Virus record (IMG/VR): IMGVR_UViG_3300042471_001765
Span: 1-55,846 of that record
Source: a virus
Strand: one strand, 5' to 3'
Length of the DNA: 55,846 nt
The translations under genes were made by a program, and so were the position numbers. Under the pieces are notes generated by a model that worked only from the letters and a program-made list of their open reading frames with translations, had not been told where the DNA came from and made no database searches. Shown here in pieces: positions 36,014-44,451 of this stretch; within the stretch, counting starts at the first letter, position 1, and each line of letters begins with the position of its first letter.

Positions 36014-36581
36014 CAGTGATCGCTTGGGGCTGATTTTGATATTTGCCAGAGCGATCGGCGTAAGTGGTTTGGCATGGTTCTCCTTCTAAAAATAGAAGCT
36101 GTATCACCCCTTCATTAGCATAGATGCGACAATCAGCACTGGAAGCGTTGCTAAATTCCAGGGTTAAAAATCCTTCCCATGAGGCTTCCGCTGGGGTGAT
36201 GTTTGCAATTATCCCACACCGTGCCATGGTTGATTTGCCAGTACAAATAACTGTGATATTGGCAGGTACGCACAACCTTTCTAAAGAGACACCCAAAGCG
36301 TAGGAGTTAGCAGGGATAATAAAAAACGATCCATCTTCATCTGTCCGCAGGGTGGCAGGTTCTAGGTTGTCAGGGTTAAACCGTTTAGGGTTAACAATCG
36401 TCCCTGGAATATGCCTAAAAATGCGAAAGTCTGTAGGAGCCAACCTTAAATCATAGCCATAGCTAGACAAGCCATAACTAATAACTCGCCTATCTTCAAC
36501 CATCCGCACCATAGAACCTTCAAAGGGCGCGATCATCCCTTGTTTGGCTTGTTCAATAATCCATTTATCGTTTTTCAGCAT
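36000..36581 (-). CDS. dcd: dCTP deaminase
   Basis: 193 residues. Characteristic segments: ISYGLSSYGYDLRLAPTDFR, IIPANSYALGVSLERLCVPA, TGKSTMARCGIIANITPAEA with the conserved catalytic region, and WEGFLTLEFSNASSADCRIY. The Gly-Glu pair of the core is represented by NEGVIQLLFLEG. It turns dCTP into dUTP, which feeds ThyX after dUTPase action, and also lowers dCTP. With thyX and nrdJ it forms the phage's nucleotide set. The 3' end holds the -35 of the solitary repeat promoter. One-base overlap with the gene before it. Confidence 0.9.
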   Translation of the reverse strand: MLKNDKWIIEQAKQGMIAPFEGSMVRMVEDRRVISYGLSSYGYDLRLAPTDFRIFRHIPGTIVNPKRFNPDNLEPATLRTDEDGSFFIIPANSYALGVSLERLCVPANITVICTGKSTMARCGIIANITPAEASWEGFLTLEFSNASSADCRIYANEGVIQLLFLEGEPCQTTYADRSGKYQNQPQAITVATV

Positions 36582-36973
36582 TAGTAAGTTAGTAAAAACG
36601 TTTCTAATTCTTTTAAAAAAGTTTTCAGCAAGTCAGGAGGTACTGGATACTTCTTGTCATCTGGAATCTTCCTATCCCATTCCCGCCAGTCAATTTCTAA
36701 TTCTGTTGCCACCTTGCCATCAAGACTTACGTCACCCGGAGCTAAAACCCGGAATGACAAGCCATAATCTCTAATGGTGTCAGCTACCCTCTCAGGTAGA
36801 TTAGTTAGGAGTGACTCCACAAACATGGAATTATTACGGTAAACTGCCCAAGCGATCAGAGTTTTAATCCATCCCTCGTCTGATAGATCATCTAAAATCG
36901 TCCTACCTCGATACATTGCTCTTTGGAGAGCAATGACCGCTTTGATTTTCTCGTTTACAATTTCCACCTGCAT
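36581..36973 (-). CDS. Hypothetical protein coupled to dcd
   Basis: 130 residues, helical first half (IKAVIALQRAMYRGRTILDD; WIKTLIAWAVYRNNSMFVES) and an acidic Pro-rich second half (ELEIDWREWDRKIPDDKK). No recognised motif. Its stop touches the dcd start, so the two are co-translated. Confidence 0.5.
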   Translation of the reverse strand: MQVEIVNEKIKAVIALQRAMYRGRTILDDLSDEGWIKTLIAWAVYRNNSMFVESLLTNLPERVADTIRDYGLSFRVLAPGDVSLDGKVATELEIDWREWDRKIPDDKKYPVPPDLLKTFLKELETFLLTY

Positions 36974-37007
36974 AATAAAGCAGCAACAATTATTATTCTA
37001 CCAATTA

Positions 37008-37244
37008 TCACTGCTTTATAGCATCCTGCAAGTTTTTCCAAAATTCTGGTGATGTCCCCAAAACTTGAGAAAGTTCCATGGCTACGTCGGTGGTAATTTG
37101 CTTATTTCCACAAATAATTTCATCAATGTTTTGCCGATCGCACCCCATAAAATCGGCTAGGTCTTTCCGTGTCCATCCCCGCGCTTCTAGTTCTCGATTT
37201 AAAATTCTCCCTAGACTTGGTGATCTTGCAGGTTTTTGGTTCAT
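37008..37244 (-). CDS. HigA/VapI-like XRE protein
   Basis: 78 residues from ATG 37244; a longer TTG start at 37292 would add 16 residues. LGRILNRELEARGWTRKDLA, then DFMGCDRQNIDEIICGNKQI followed by ALELSQVLGTSPEFWKNLQ-type text (here AMELSQVLGTSPEFWKNLQD), is the HigA antitoxin family pattern. HigA proteins neutralise HigB mRNA-cutting toxins and repress their operon. No HigB gene adjoins, so it may be a solitary antitoxin that blocks a host toxin or a plain regulator. Confidence 0.8.
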   Translation of the reverse strand: MNQKPARSPSLGRILNRELEARGWTRKDLADFMGCDRQNIDEIICGNKQITTDVAMELSQVLGTSPEFWKNLQDAIKQ

Positions 37245-37349
37245 GTGTTTAACATTGCTAGGCTTTGACTTTGCTTGTACCTCCACTTCCAATGCGATCG
37301 CTTGACCCTCATGTACACACCTTTGTACCAGATATCTGGGATAAAACCA

Positions 37350-38174
37350 CTAACCTTGATTTCCATACAACAATTCTAATTGCTCCGTAGGGTTGTCTTT
37401 ATGCCAAGCGTCCACGCGATCGCAGATCATTTGATAATATTCTGGATGCTGTTCAATGCAGATATAATTCCTATTTGTTTCCAGACACGCGATCGCGGTT
37501 GTGCCACTGCCAGCAAATGGGTCAAGTACAATCATGTTTTCATTAGTTGTAAATTCTATCAGTGGCTTGAATAAACTAATGGGTTTCTGTGATGGATGCT
37601 CGGTTTTTTCTTTGTGTTTCATCGTTGTTTTATTGGGTGCTTCAATAACATTTGTCTGGTATCGCCATCCCTCATTATTTTGTATATATCCTTGCTTAGT
37701 CCACGCACTTGTATTTGCTCTAGATAAACTATCTTTACCATCTCGCAAATATCCAGTATTGTTTTGTTTTTTAATATAAGGTTTACCAGGAACCATCAAC
37801 TTATTAAAAACTAAATTACTTATTTTGTGTTTTGGGTGAGCAAAAACGCCATAAAGCTCTGATTTACTCATAGGCTTTTTGGCAGTAGCAGTTCTCATTG
37901 TTCCTTGTGGCTTGAGCCACACACCAGTCCATCTGGTATTAAATACCGTGGACATCTTGGCTAACAACTCGAATGATCCGAATGAGATTAAAAAGCCATC
38001 GGGTTTACATACTCTCAAGCACAGTTGCAGCCAAGCATCAACATCAAAGCCAACCTTGTCAAAGAATAAATCGGTAGTCATGTAAGGCGGGTCTGTTAGG
38101 ATTAGATCCGCGAAATTATCTGGCAGTGTGGGTAGGATATCAAAACAATTACCGTGCAAAATTTGAGATTTCAT
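37350..38174 (-). CDS. DNA methyltransferase (N4-cytosine or N6-adenine, beta group)
   Basis: 274 residues from ATG 38174; an upstream start at 38225 lacks support. The catalytic DPPY (28-31) in ADLILTDPPYMTTDL comes before the SAM motif DPFAGSGTTAIACL (about 229-242), the beta order. TEHPSQKPISLFKPLIEFTT is the usual segment before the SAM motif. It is the third methylase in the window; no restriction partner. It is divergent from 38210. Confidence 0.88.
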   Translation of the reverse strand: MKSQILHGNCFDILPTLPDNFADLILTDPPYMTTDLFFDKVGFDVDAWLQLCLRVCKPDGFLISFGSFELLAKMSTVFNTRWTGVWLKPQGTMRTATAKKPMSKSELYGVFAHPKHKISNLVFNKLMVPGKPYIKKQNNTGYLRDGKDSLSRANTSAWTKQGYIQNNEGWRYQTNVIEAPNKTTMKHKEKTEHPSQKPISLFKPLIEFTTNENMIVLDPFAGSGTTAIACLETNRNYICIEQHPEYYQMICDRVDAWHKDNPTEQLELLYGNQG

Positions 38175-38209
38175 AATATATTCAGTTAGTAGCCCATGGA
38201 GTAACTTAA

Positions 38210-38497
38210 ATGTACGGTAAACCAATACTAGATTTTATTGAGAAGAACTGGAATAATTCAACCAAATTAAGTCACTTAATAGATAGAACTATTCTCACAG
38301 AAGATGGTGTTTTTAGCCATCATTTTAAGAAGAAACTTGAGCCATTTAGTCCCGCTGAATGGGTAGAAATTGAAGTAATTAACTCCAAAATTACCCGGAT
38401 TAGAACTTTTGCTGGACTGTGGAGTAATTACGGCTACCAGGGAACACAAATATTTGATATTAAAGTTAATTCCCTGGTTGACCCCTTAACTGACTAA
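38210..38497 (+). CDS. Small hypothetical protein
   Basis: 95 residues: helical start (ILDFIEKNWNNSTKLSHLID), middle HHFKKKLEPFSPAEWVEIEV, strand-rich end (ITRIRTFAGLWSNYGYQG). No family recognised. It runs toward the NrdJ gene and its stop overlaps the nrdJ stop by four bases. Confidence 0.5.
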   Translation: MYGKPILDFIEKNWNNSTKLSHLIDRTILTEDGVFSHHFKKKLEPFSPAEWVEIEVINSKITRIRTFAGLWSNYGYQGTQIFDIKVNSLVDPLTD

Positions 38498-40728
38498 GGC
38501 AACAAGCACTTGTCAGAGTCGCAGCCAATGGGTCCGGCTTCTGTTGCATCACCAAAATCGTGACGACGTAACAGAGCCTGGAAGTCATTACTAATACGTC
38601 TGTTCTCTACCTCTTGAATTAATGCAAGATAGGTATTTTTATTAATCGGCTCAAAAGGCATTCTAGGGAAGGATTGTAAATCATCAAATCTCGCTAAGAT
38701 AGCAGCCGAGATATACCCCTCATCTTCCTTGATAGCTTCATAAATCCGCTTACCTAGGGTTTCCACCTCGTGCGATCGCACCTCTATAGTTGCAGAGGTA
38801 TTGTGGGTTGTGTACCACTTTTGCACCTGCATATAAAAGTCAAATTGAGCCAATGCAGAAAACTTAGAAATATCGATGTTATCAGCCCCCGGCAGGTCAG
38901 CCCAAGATACAGCCACGGGAATTTCCACTAACCACTCAGACACCCTTGGATCATGGGGGTCATTGAGTAGCACACCGTTATCGTCTTTATCTGATTGAGA
39001 AGGAATAACGTTGTAGCCATAGTCGATGCAGGCTAAAGCCACCGGGTCATTTTTTCTAAAGGTAATGCGACGAATAAATCTTTGAGCCTTTGGAGGATGC
39101 CAGCCTGGACTAGCACCGGTTAAAAGTGATTTTGTGCCACTAGGTTGTACAGTAGTGCATCGGTTGGGGCGCTTGAGGTTATGGCGATCGCAATAATCCC
39201 AAACAACCGTATGCACTAGCTCCTTCCATCTTCCTAAATAAGCCGATTCTTTTAGTTTAAAATCTTGTCCCTCTGGTGTATCTGGTCTCCCATCTTGCCA
39301 CCAATTAAGCCACCCCACACCGAAAGCATTAACAAAAAAGTCAAACAATCCAGTAAAGGATACCCCCACAATAGGATCCACTTGCCTGCTAAATTGATAT
39401 CGTGGCTCGGTAAACTTATGATGTAGCAGGGTAGCAGCAGAAATAGCAGCAGCTTTAAAAGCTTGTGCTTGCTCTTGATGATCCAGGGGATGGATATTAT
39501 TTAAATGAATTTCTGCCAAGTTGCAGTGGAAGTCACTACCGATAATTTCACCACAGGGATTTAATCCATAGCGCGCCAGTCTATGCTCTTTTTCGTGCTT
39601 TTTAAATCCTTCAAACTTAGGATCAAGCTGATCATCTTGATAATTGCGGATAAAGCGAGCCTTGTCTTCTGGTGTTACCAGAATATCCGCATTAGCACGA
39701 GCGATCGCCTCACCAGCCCACTGGATAGCTCCCTCACCCGTGTAATACTGAGATTCCACCGACTGTATACACTCTTCCAGGGTAGGTTTTTTGTGAAAAA
39801 TCCTGGTATGGTTAGCCATACGCAGTACATCTCGCTCCGGGTCAATACGCCAATTGCCATGATCATCTTGCTGCCACAAATCTTTTTTAGCGATCGCGGC
39901 TTCATCATCAGTGCTAATAAATTGTCTCATACCAGCACTACGCCTAATATTCCCAGCCACCACAGCGATCGCGGCATGATCAATAAGCAAGCAGCACTCC
40001 ACAGAAGTAAGCTTCCTGCCAATAGCACCATTAAGGATTTTGGCGATATTGATATACATATCCATCAGCTTTACCGGGTTAGCTACCCCGCCAAAGCCCT
40101 TTAATGGCTCCCCACTTGATCGAATATTCCCCAAGTCAATGGTTACTTTGCATTCCCCCGGTAAATCAGGGCTTGAAGACATCTGCAATAAACTAGTGTA
40201 TGAGTCTACCCAACCTTGTCTGCTATCCCCCACAGTAATCACAATCTCTGCTTCAGTCTTCGTTATCCGTGCTTTGAGGGTCGTTCTTTCTTGCCTGCGA
40301 TCGCTCGGTACTTCTCCTACTCTTGTTCCTAATACAACCTCTATGCGGTTGCGAATGACGGGCAATTTCACCGTATGCCGAGGCTCGATCACCGCACCGG
40401 TTCCCGAACCCATCATGGCTAAATTCATGATCAACCCAAAAGCCATCCAGTTGGATAGGGTGGTAGAAGTGCAATTGTAAGCCCCTGAATAATTGTTAGG
40501 ATCCTTAATCCATTGTGTTCCTCCTACCCATAGCCATCTACCACTAGGTAGAGCTTTAAAATCTCGCTGCATCCTACTAATTAGTTTCACTTCGTCTGGC
40601 GCGAGATTTCCTAATTTAGCCATATCTTCAATAGTGCGATCGCACACGTCCATCCATGACTCACGTCCATTAGGCGTTTGACGGCTATAAGTCCTGAAAA
40701 ATACTGGATTAGCTGTTGTTGTTAGCAT
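38494..40728 (-). CDS. nrdJ: Adenosylcobalamin-dependent (class II) ribonucleotide reductase
   Basis: 744 residues, the size and text of monomeric ribonucleoside-triphosphate reductase. Seen: YNCTSTTLSNWMAF (first active-site Cys), MMGSGTGAVIEPR, NIRRSAGMRQFISTDDEAA, the conserved GLNPCGEIIGSDFHCNLAEI with catalytic Cys and Glu, RCTTVQPSGTKSLLTGASPG and a C-terminal CDSDKC pair for re-reduction by thioredoxin. It makes dNTPs from NTPs using coenzyme B12, without oxygen, as in cyanobacteria and their phages. No interruption by an intein is seen. Confidence 0.93.
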   Translation of the reverse strand: MLTTTANPVFFRTYSRQTPNGRESWMDVCDRTIEDMAKLGNLAPDEVKLISRMQRDFKALPSGRWLWVGGTQWIKDPNNYSGAYNCTSTTLSNWMAFGLIMNLAMMGSGTGAVIEPRHTVKLPVIRNRIEVVLGTRVGEVPSDRRQERTTLKARITKTEAEIVITVGDSRQGWVDSYTSLLQMSSSPDLPGECKVTIDLGNIRSSGEPLKGFGGVANPVKLMDMYINIAKILNGAIGRKLTSVECCLLIDHAAIAVVAGNIRRSAGMRQFISTDDEAAIAKKDLWQQDDHGNWRIDPERDVLRMANHTRIFHKKPTLEECIQSVESQYYTGEGAIQWAGEAIARANADILVTPEDKARFIRNYQDDQLDPKFEGFKKHEKEHRLARYGLNPCGEIIGSDFHCNLAEIHLNNIHPLDHQEQAQAFKAAAISAATLLHHKFTEPRYQFSRQVDPIVGVSFTGLFDFFVNAFGVGWLNWWQDGRPDTPEGQDFKLKESAYLGRWKELVHTVVWDYCDRHNLKRPNRCTTVQPSGTKSLLTGASPGWHPPKAQRFIRRITFRKNDPVALACIDYGYNVIPSQSDKDDNGVLLNDPHDPRVSEWLVEIPVAVSWADLPGADNIDISKFSALAQFDFYMQVQKWYTTHNTSATIEVRSHEVETLGKRIYEAIKEDEGYISAAILARFDDLQSFPRMPFEPINKNTYLALIQEVENRRISNDFQALLRRHDFGDATEAGPIGCDSDKCLLP

Positions 40729-40729
40729 T

Positions 40730-40828
40730 TTAATTAATTGCTGGTATTGGTTGCGGGCTTGGGATTGGCGGTTTAGGAGTTCTTGGCTTCAAAGGAATTA
40801 CCTCGCCATAGGTATAAAAAACAAACAT
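40730..40828 (-). CDS. Possible small proline-rich peptide upstream of nrdJ
   Basis: 32 residues: MFVFYTYGEVIPLKPRTPKP then PIPSPQPIPAIN. It ends one base before the nrdJ start codon, which suggests translational coupling, but no Shine-Dalgarno is clear. Proline richness might slow ribosomes and tune nrdJ. Could be chance. Confidence 0.4.
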   Translation of the reverse strand: MFVFYTYGEVIPLKPRTPKPPIPSPQPIPAIN

Positions 40829-40914
40829 TGTTTTGCAGGATAAACTGTAAATATTTTACAATATTCTTAGGCTGTGGTGTTTTTTTTGATAACCACATTC
40901 TAAGGAGGCTTTTT

Positions 40915-41175
40915 ATGAAGAAGGATAGCTATTTAGGCAAGGGATACAGCATATTTTTTGCCTGTATAGTTTTAATATTAATCTTCTCATCTTCCTTTCG
41001 TGTAGAAATTAATTTGTTTGAAGAGAAAGCTAAGATCAAAATTCAATTAGTGGAAGTAAACCAGAGCGTGGTCACCGTTGGGCTTATGGTTGTTTCGTGC
41101 TTACTTGGTTTACCCTCTGATGAAATAGCTCACAAAATTGCTACTCTCTTAGGATACAAAAAAGAAGAAGATTAA
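40915..41175 (+). CDS. Small membrane protein, candidate holin
   Basis: 86 residues from ATG 40915, chosen for AAGGAGG upstream. Two hydrophobic segments: YSIFFACIVLILIFSSSF (about 12-29) and VVTVGLMVVSCLLGL (about 52-66), with a charged loop between (EEKAKIKIQLVEVN) and a charged C-terminus (GYKKEED). This is the outline of small holins, and the phage endolysin needs one, but the gene is far from the endolysin. Alternatively an unrelated membrane peptide. Confidence 0.5.
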   Translation: MKKDSYLGKGYSIFFACIVLILIFSSSFRVEINLFEEKAKIKIQLVEVNQSVVTVGLMVVSCLLGLPSDEIAHKIATLLGYKKEED

Positions 41176-41543
41176 TGATATACTCAAAATGTAGATGTTG
41201 CCCTCACTCACACTTACACCATGCGTTAGAGATCACCCGCCGTCGGGTGTTTTTTTTTATTGATAAAACACTTGTCATAATTAAATTCATGTGTTATCTT
41301 AAATATGAGAGTCAGACCCAGACACAGAACTAATCTATATACTAATTGTTATTGCTACGCTGATCAAACCAGCCCTTGCAATCACCACCCGCCTCCGGGT
41401 GGTTTTTTGTTGCTGTAAATTCATCCTTGTAAATTTTTACAAGAGCTATCCAATATTGTCATATTGATCTAAGATATCTAAGATAGAATAAGTTGAGGCA
41501 CTGATCCACGCGTTCCACCCGCCTCCGGGTGGCTTCCTGTTTC
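41176..41543 (+). promoter_or_regulatory. Non-coding leader with three related hairpins
   Basis: No gene in these 368 bp. Hairpins: CACCCG/CGGGTG with T-run (41234-41258), CCACCCG-CCTC-CGGGTGG with T-run (41385-41408), and the same core without a T-run (41515-41532) just 11 bp before the tail gene ATG. The first two are intrinsic terminators; the last could mask the start or act as a processing site. Confidence 0.6.
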
Positions 41544-44282
41544 ATGATTAACCTAGAATCAATATATTTACAAGAAAAAGAAAATACTTATACTGCTCAT
41601 GCAGCAGAAATTCATCTAGACAATAATTACTATGCCACCCTCTCAGAAAATCAACTTCCAGCCACCACCACAGCCCTGGTAGTGGAACAACCTTCTTCCC
41701 CAATTACCATTCCTGATGATTGGGCAATGGTCACCACCGTCTTGGTGAACGGACGGCTTTACACCCTAGCGGAAAATCCAGAAGCTCCGGTAAACGGTGA
41801 ATTTGTTTACAATCCATTCACCCGAACCGTGGAAATATCCAGCGATCGCCCAGTCCGCTCCGTAATTGTTTACGGCTCCCAGCAAACCATCGACTTTTAC
41901 CCACCATTGCTACCACCACCATATCCGGCTATATTCTACCTCCTACCTTTAACAGGTACGGTACAAATCGATCGCAAATTTGAAGAGCAACCATCAGCAC
42001 AATTTCAATTTGAATCACGACTACCTAAGAGCTTTTTACAAAAAACATTCACACCTGGTAAGGAAATTGATTTATTCGGAATAGGCTTTAGAATTAATAA
42101 TTGTCAAATTACCGAGGAACCCAGATCAATTCACCCGGATCGGCTTTGCAGGGTAAGCGTATCTTTAGGTTCTAAATGGGAAAATTATTTATCTGAATTA
42201 TGTTTTTTACGAAGCAACGGTAAAAATCAACTGCCACTAGATCAACCGTTTTTAGATCCTGATTGTATCAACGAAATAGCACAGGAAACAGACAAGAACA
42301 AAACCACAAGCGTAAGCAGATTACTAGGTAAAATCAACATACCTTACAAAGGCGTAAGGCTAAAAGAAGTAGAAATTCCTTCAGATACTCCCATAGATGC
42401 AGTAGTTAATCCAGTGCAACTACTACAAGAGCGATTAAGGATCGCTCAAGCCTTTATCCGGTGGAGTAATTCCAGTGGAGTAGAAACCGTAAATTATAAA
42501 ACTTCTGGCAATTGGGTATACACAGAGAACCAAATACGGAGCGCCGTGTCTACCAGCTACGACGCGATCGCTAAAGCCAATAAAAATACACTTAGCTTTA
42601 CCAACATTAACCAGCCACCGCCAAACCCCAACACCTTTCCTAGTACCATAACAACCCCCAATCTGCAAGTATCAGCAAGTGACAATATAGCCTTAAATTT
42701 CGAGTACCCCAATACAGAGCTAACAGGTAAGTTTGCAGAGCCAAAAGAGAAAGAACCAGAGAAAGAAAAGAACCAAGACACCAAACCAAGATACGTAAAA
42801 AAAGACCTCAAAAGAGAGACACGCATAGATGGGGATGAGAGAGCCGATAGACCGTTAGAAGGCGTTACCTCCATTAGCACCATGAGCCTATGCTTTGATA
42901 TTGGTGGGCAAACTAAAACACGCTCCATAATCACTGAAGAAGGCGGAGCCACAATAGAAACTGTAGATGAAACTTGGGGTTTCGCCTTCAGGGGAGTAGA
43001 TATTTACGATGAAGAAAGAGAAAAGTACATGACCGGAAATGTCTATGGCTACTGGAAACGACTTAGATACATTAAGACCACATACAACTATGACCCTAAC
43101 TTTGGTTACCTCCTGTCAACCAACATCACCGGGTACAACACCGTAAGATACAAGCAAGAATCAGCACAGAACCCCGAAACCATTGACCTAGAACCTGATG
43201 ACCCTGACTATTCCCTGTATGATTTTTTCAGGATACCCATTACTGGCGGATCCCAGAGGCTCCTAAGATTAATGCCAGAATACACAAGCGCCAGTGACGA
43301 CGACTTCTCCGAGAAATATAAAGTCTGCAACCGTGACGGTACAAGCTCCATCGAAACAGCCCTAAACCCTAATTACGCACCCCCTTATTATGTGGAGTAC
43401 GAAAAAACAGAAACCGTTGGCTACCGTCGCCGACGTAATCCAGAAAATGACGATCGCGATCCCAACGAAGGCGATAAGCTCCTACCAGACTTAATCGTAG
43501 GGGAAGAATCTAACTATGAAGTTTTTACCCAGGTTACCCCAGCGGAATATGATTTTTACTTAGAGCTAGACAATGAAACTAGAACCATTGTGAGCAAAAG
43601 AGGCGAGCTAATCTCACCGCAAAAATTTGTGAAATTCACCAAAAAATTCAACGCTCAGGGACAAGCGATCGCCACCGCCGTAGAAGAAACATCCACAGAA
43701 GAAGGGACAGGAGAATTACCCCTAGCCCAGCGTCGCCCGGCTTTATATACCAAAGAAGAGCGAGACACGCCGGAGACCAAAAAAGACCCCGAACCCCAAC
43801 AGCAACTATATAAATACCTAATCCAATCCTCCGGACACACAGCCCACGATCCCATCAATGGTAGCGAGAGCTTCCCCCTTGCAACCACATTCAACGAAGC
43901 GTTCTTGGCTGCAAAGTGCAAACTAGCCATAGAGAATTGGCGTAATGGCTTTCGTGAATCCCTAGAAATTGATGGCAACTTGCAAATCAAAGAAGGCGAT
44001 CGCTTCAACTATTACTGTAATGGAGAATACCGCAGTCGGGTTGTGCTTAGTGCATCCACCACATTAAACATATTGGGTACGGTAGGGAGCGATCGCCGGA
44101 TCACAGCCACAACATCACTGACATTAGGTAATTATGTTTTCCCAAACTTAAATTTTAGTAAAATCAAACTACCCAAAAAACCAAAACCCAAGGAAGTTAA
44201 TTTTTTCCGATTCAACACCATAAATGATACTTTGGGACAAGTGAACTGGACAAGCATCCAAAGCCGACGTAATCCAAGATAA
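41544..44282 (+). CDS. Large phage tail / baseplate-hub-like protein
   Basis: 912 residues from ATG 41544. Beta-rich throughout. The region ~115-215 (PAIFYLLPLTGTVQIDRKFE, FTPGKEIDLFGIGFRI) is like the hub domains of tail proteins; a Lys/Glu linker lies near 395-425; the C-terminal ~150 residues include LEIDGNLQIKEGDRFNYYC, continuing LNILGTVGSDRRITATTSLT, reading like the end of tail spike or hub proteins. It is on the plus strand while the other tail genes are on the minus strand. No Shine-Dalgarno; a hairpin sits 11 bp before the ATG. Function by context. Confidence 0.6.
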   Translation: MINLESIYLQEKENTYTAHAAEIHLDNNYYATLSENQLPATTTALVVEQPSSPITIPDDWAMVTTVLVNGRLYTLAENPEAPVNGEFVYNPFTRTVEISSDRPVRSVIVYGSQQTIDFYPPLLPPPYPAIFYLLPLTGTVQIDRKFEEQPSAQFQFESRLPKSFLQKTFTPGKEIDLFGIGFRINNCQITEEPRSIHPDRLCRVSVSLGSKWENYLSELCFLRSNGKNQLPLDQPFLDPDCINEIAQETDKNKTTSVSRLLGKINIPYKGVRLKEVEIPSDTPIDAVVNPVQLLQERLRIAQAFIRWSNSSGVETVNYKTSGNWVYTENQIRSAVSTSYDAIAKANKNTLSFTNINQPPPNPNTFPSTITTPNLQVSASDNIALNFEYPNTELTGKFAEPKEKEPEKEKNQDTKPRYVKKDLKRETRIDGDERADRPLEGVTSISTMSLCFDIGGQTKTRSIITEEGGATIETVDETWGFAFRGVDIYDEEREKYMTGNVYGYWKRLRYIKTTYNYDPNFGYLLSTNITGYNTVRYKQESAQNPETIDLEPDDPDYSLYDFFRIPITGGSQRLLRLMPEYTSASDDDFSEKYKVCNRDGTSSIETALNPNYAPPYYVEYEKTETVGYRRRRNPENDDRDPNEGDKLLPDLIVGEESNYEVFTQVTPAEYDFYLELDNETRTIVSKRGELISPQKFVKFTKKFNAQGQAIATAVEETSTEEGTGELPLAQRRPALYTKEERDTPETKKDPEPQQQLYKYLIQSSGHTAHDPINGSESFPLATTFNEAFLAAKCKLAIENWRNGFRESLEIDGNLQIKEGDRFNYYCNGEYRSRVVLSASTTLNILGTVGSDRRITATTSLTLGNYVFPNLNFSKIKLPKKPKPKEVNFFRFNTINDTLGQVNWTSIQSRRNPR

Positions 44283-44286
44283 CAAC

Positions 44287-44451
44287 ATGAACACCATAGA
44301 AGAAACCGCGAAACTCCTACACGACCTCCTACCACAGATTAAAAAACTAGAATCATCCATTGAAATCAAACTGCGTGGACAAGTGGTAAAACTTCCCATC
44401 CAACCCCAGCGATCACGTATCCAATCCAGGAATTACAAACAGTACCGATAA
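44287..44451 (+). CDS. Small hypothetical protein after the tail hub gene
   Basis: 54 residues: MNTIEETAKLLHDLLPQIKK, ESSIEIKLRGQVVKLPIQ and a basic end (RSRIQSRNYKQYR). It begins 4 bp after the tail gene stop and converges with the next gene at 44452, with no space between their stops. May be a small tail assembly factor. Confidence 0.5.
   Translation: MNTIEETAKLLHDLLPQIKKLESSIEIKLRGQVVKLPIQPQRSRIQSRNYKQYR

Noticed and set aside
36581-37244. HigB-HigA toxin-antitoxin pair
   Set aside because: Only the HigA-like part is recognisable; the neighbouring 130-residue protein lacks the RelE/HigB pattern and is upstream in the wrong order for a standard pair.
39583-40480. Plus-strand open frames within nrdJ
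   Set aside because: Shadows of a strongly conserved minus-strand enzyme.
41176-41543. tRNA gene in the long intergenic region
   Set aside because: The hairpins are simple terminators; no acceptor stem, T-loop or anticodon arm could be assembled.
42557-42952. Minus-strand hydrophobic frame in the tail hub gene
   Set aside because: Antisense shadow; hydrophobic text arises from the opposite strand of a Glu/Lys-rich linker.
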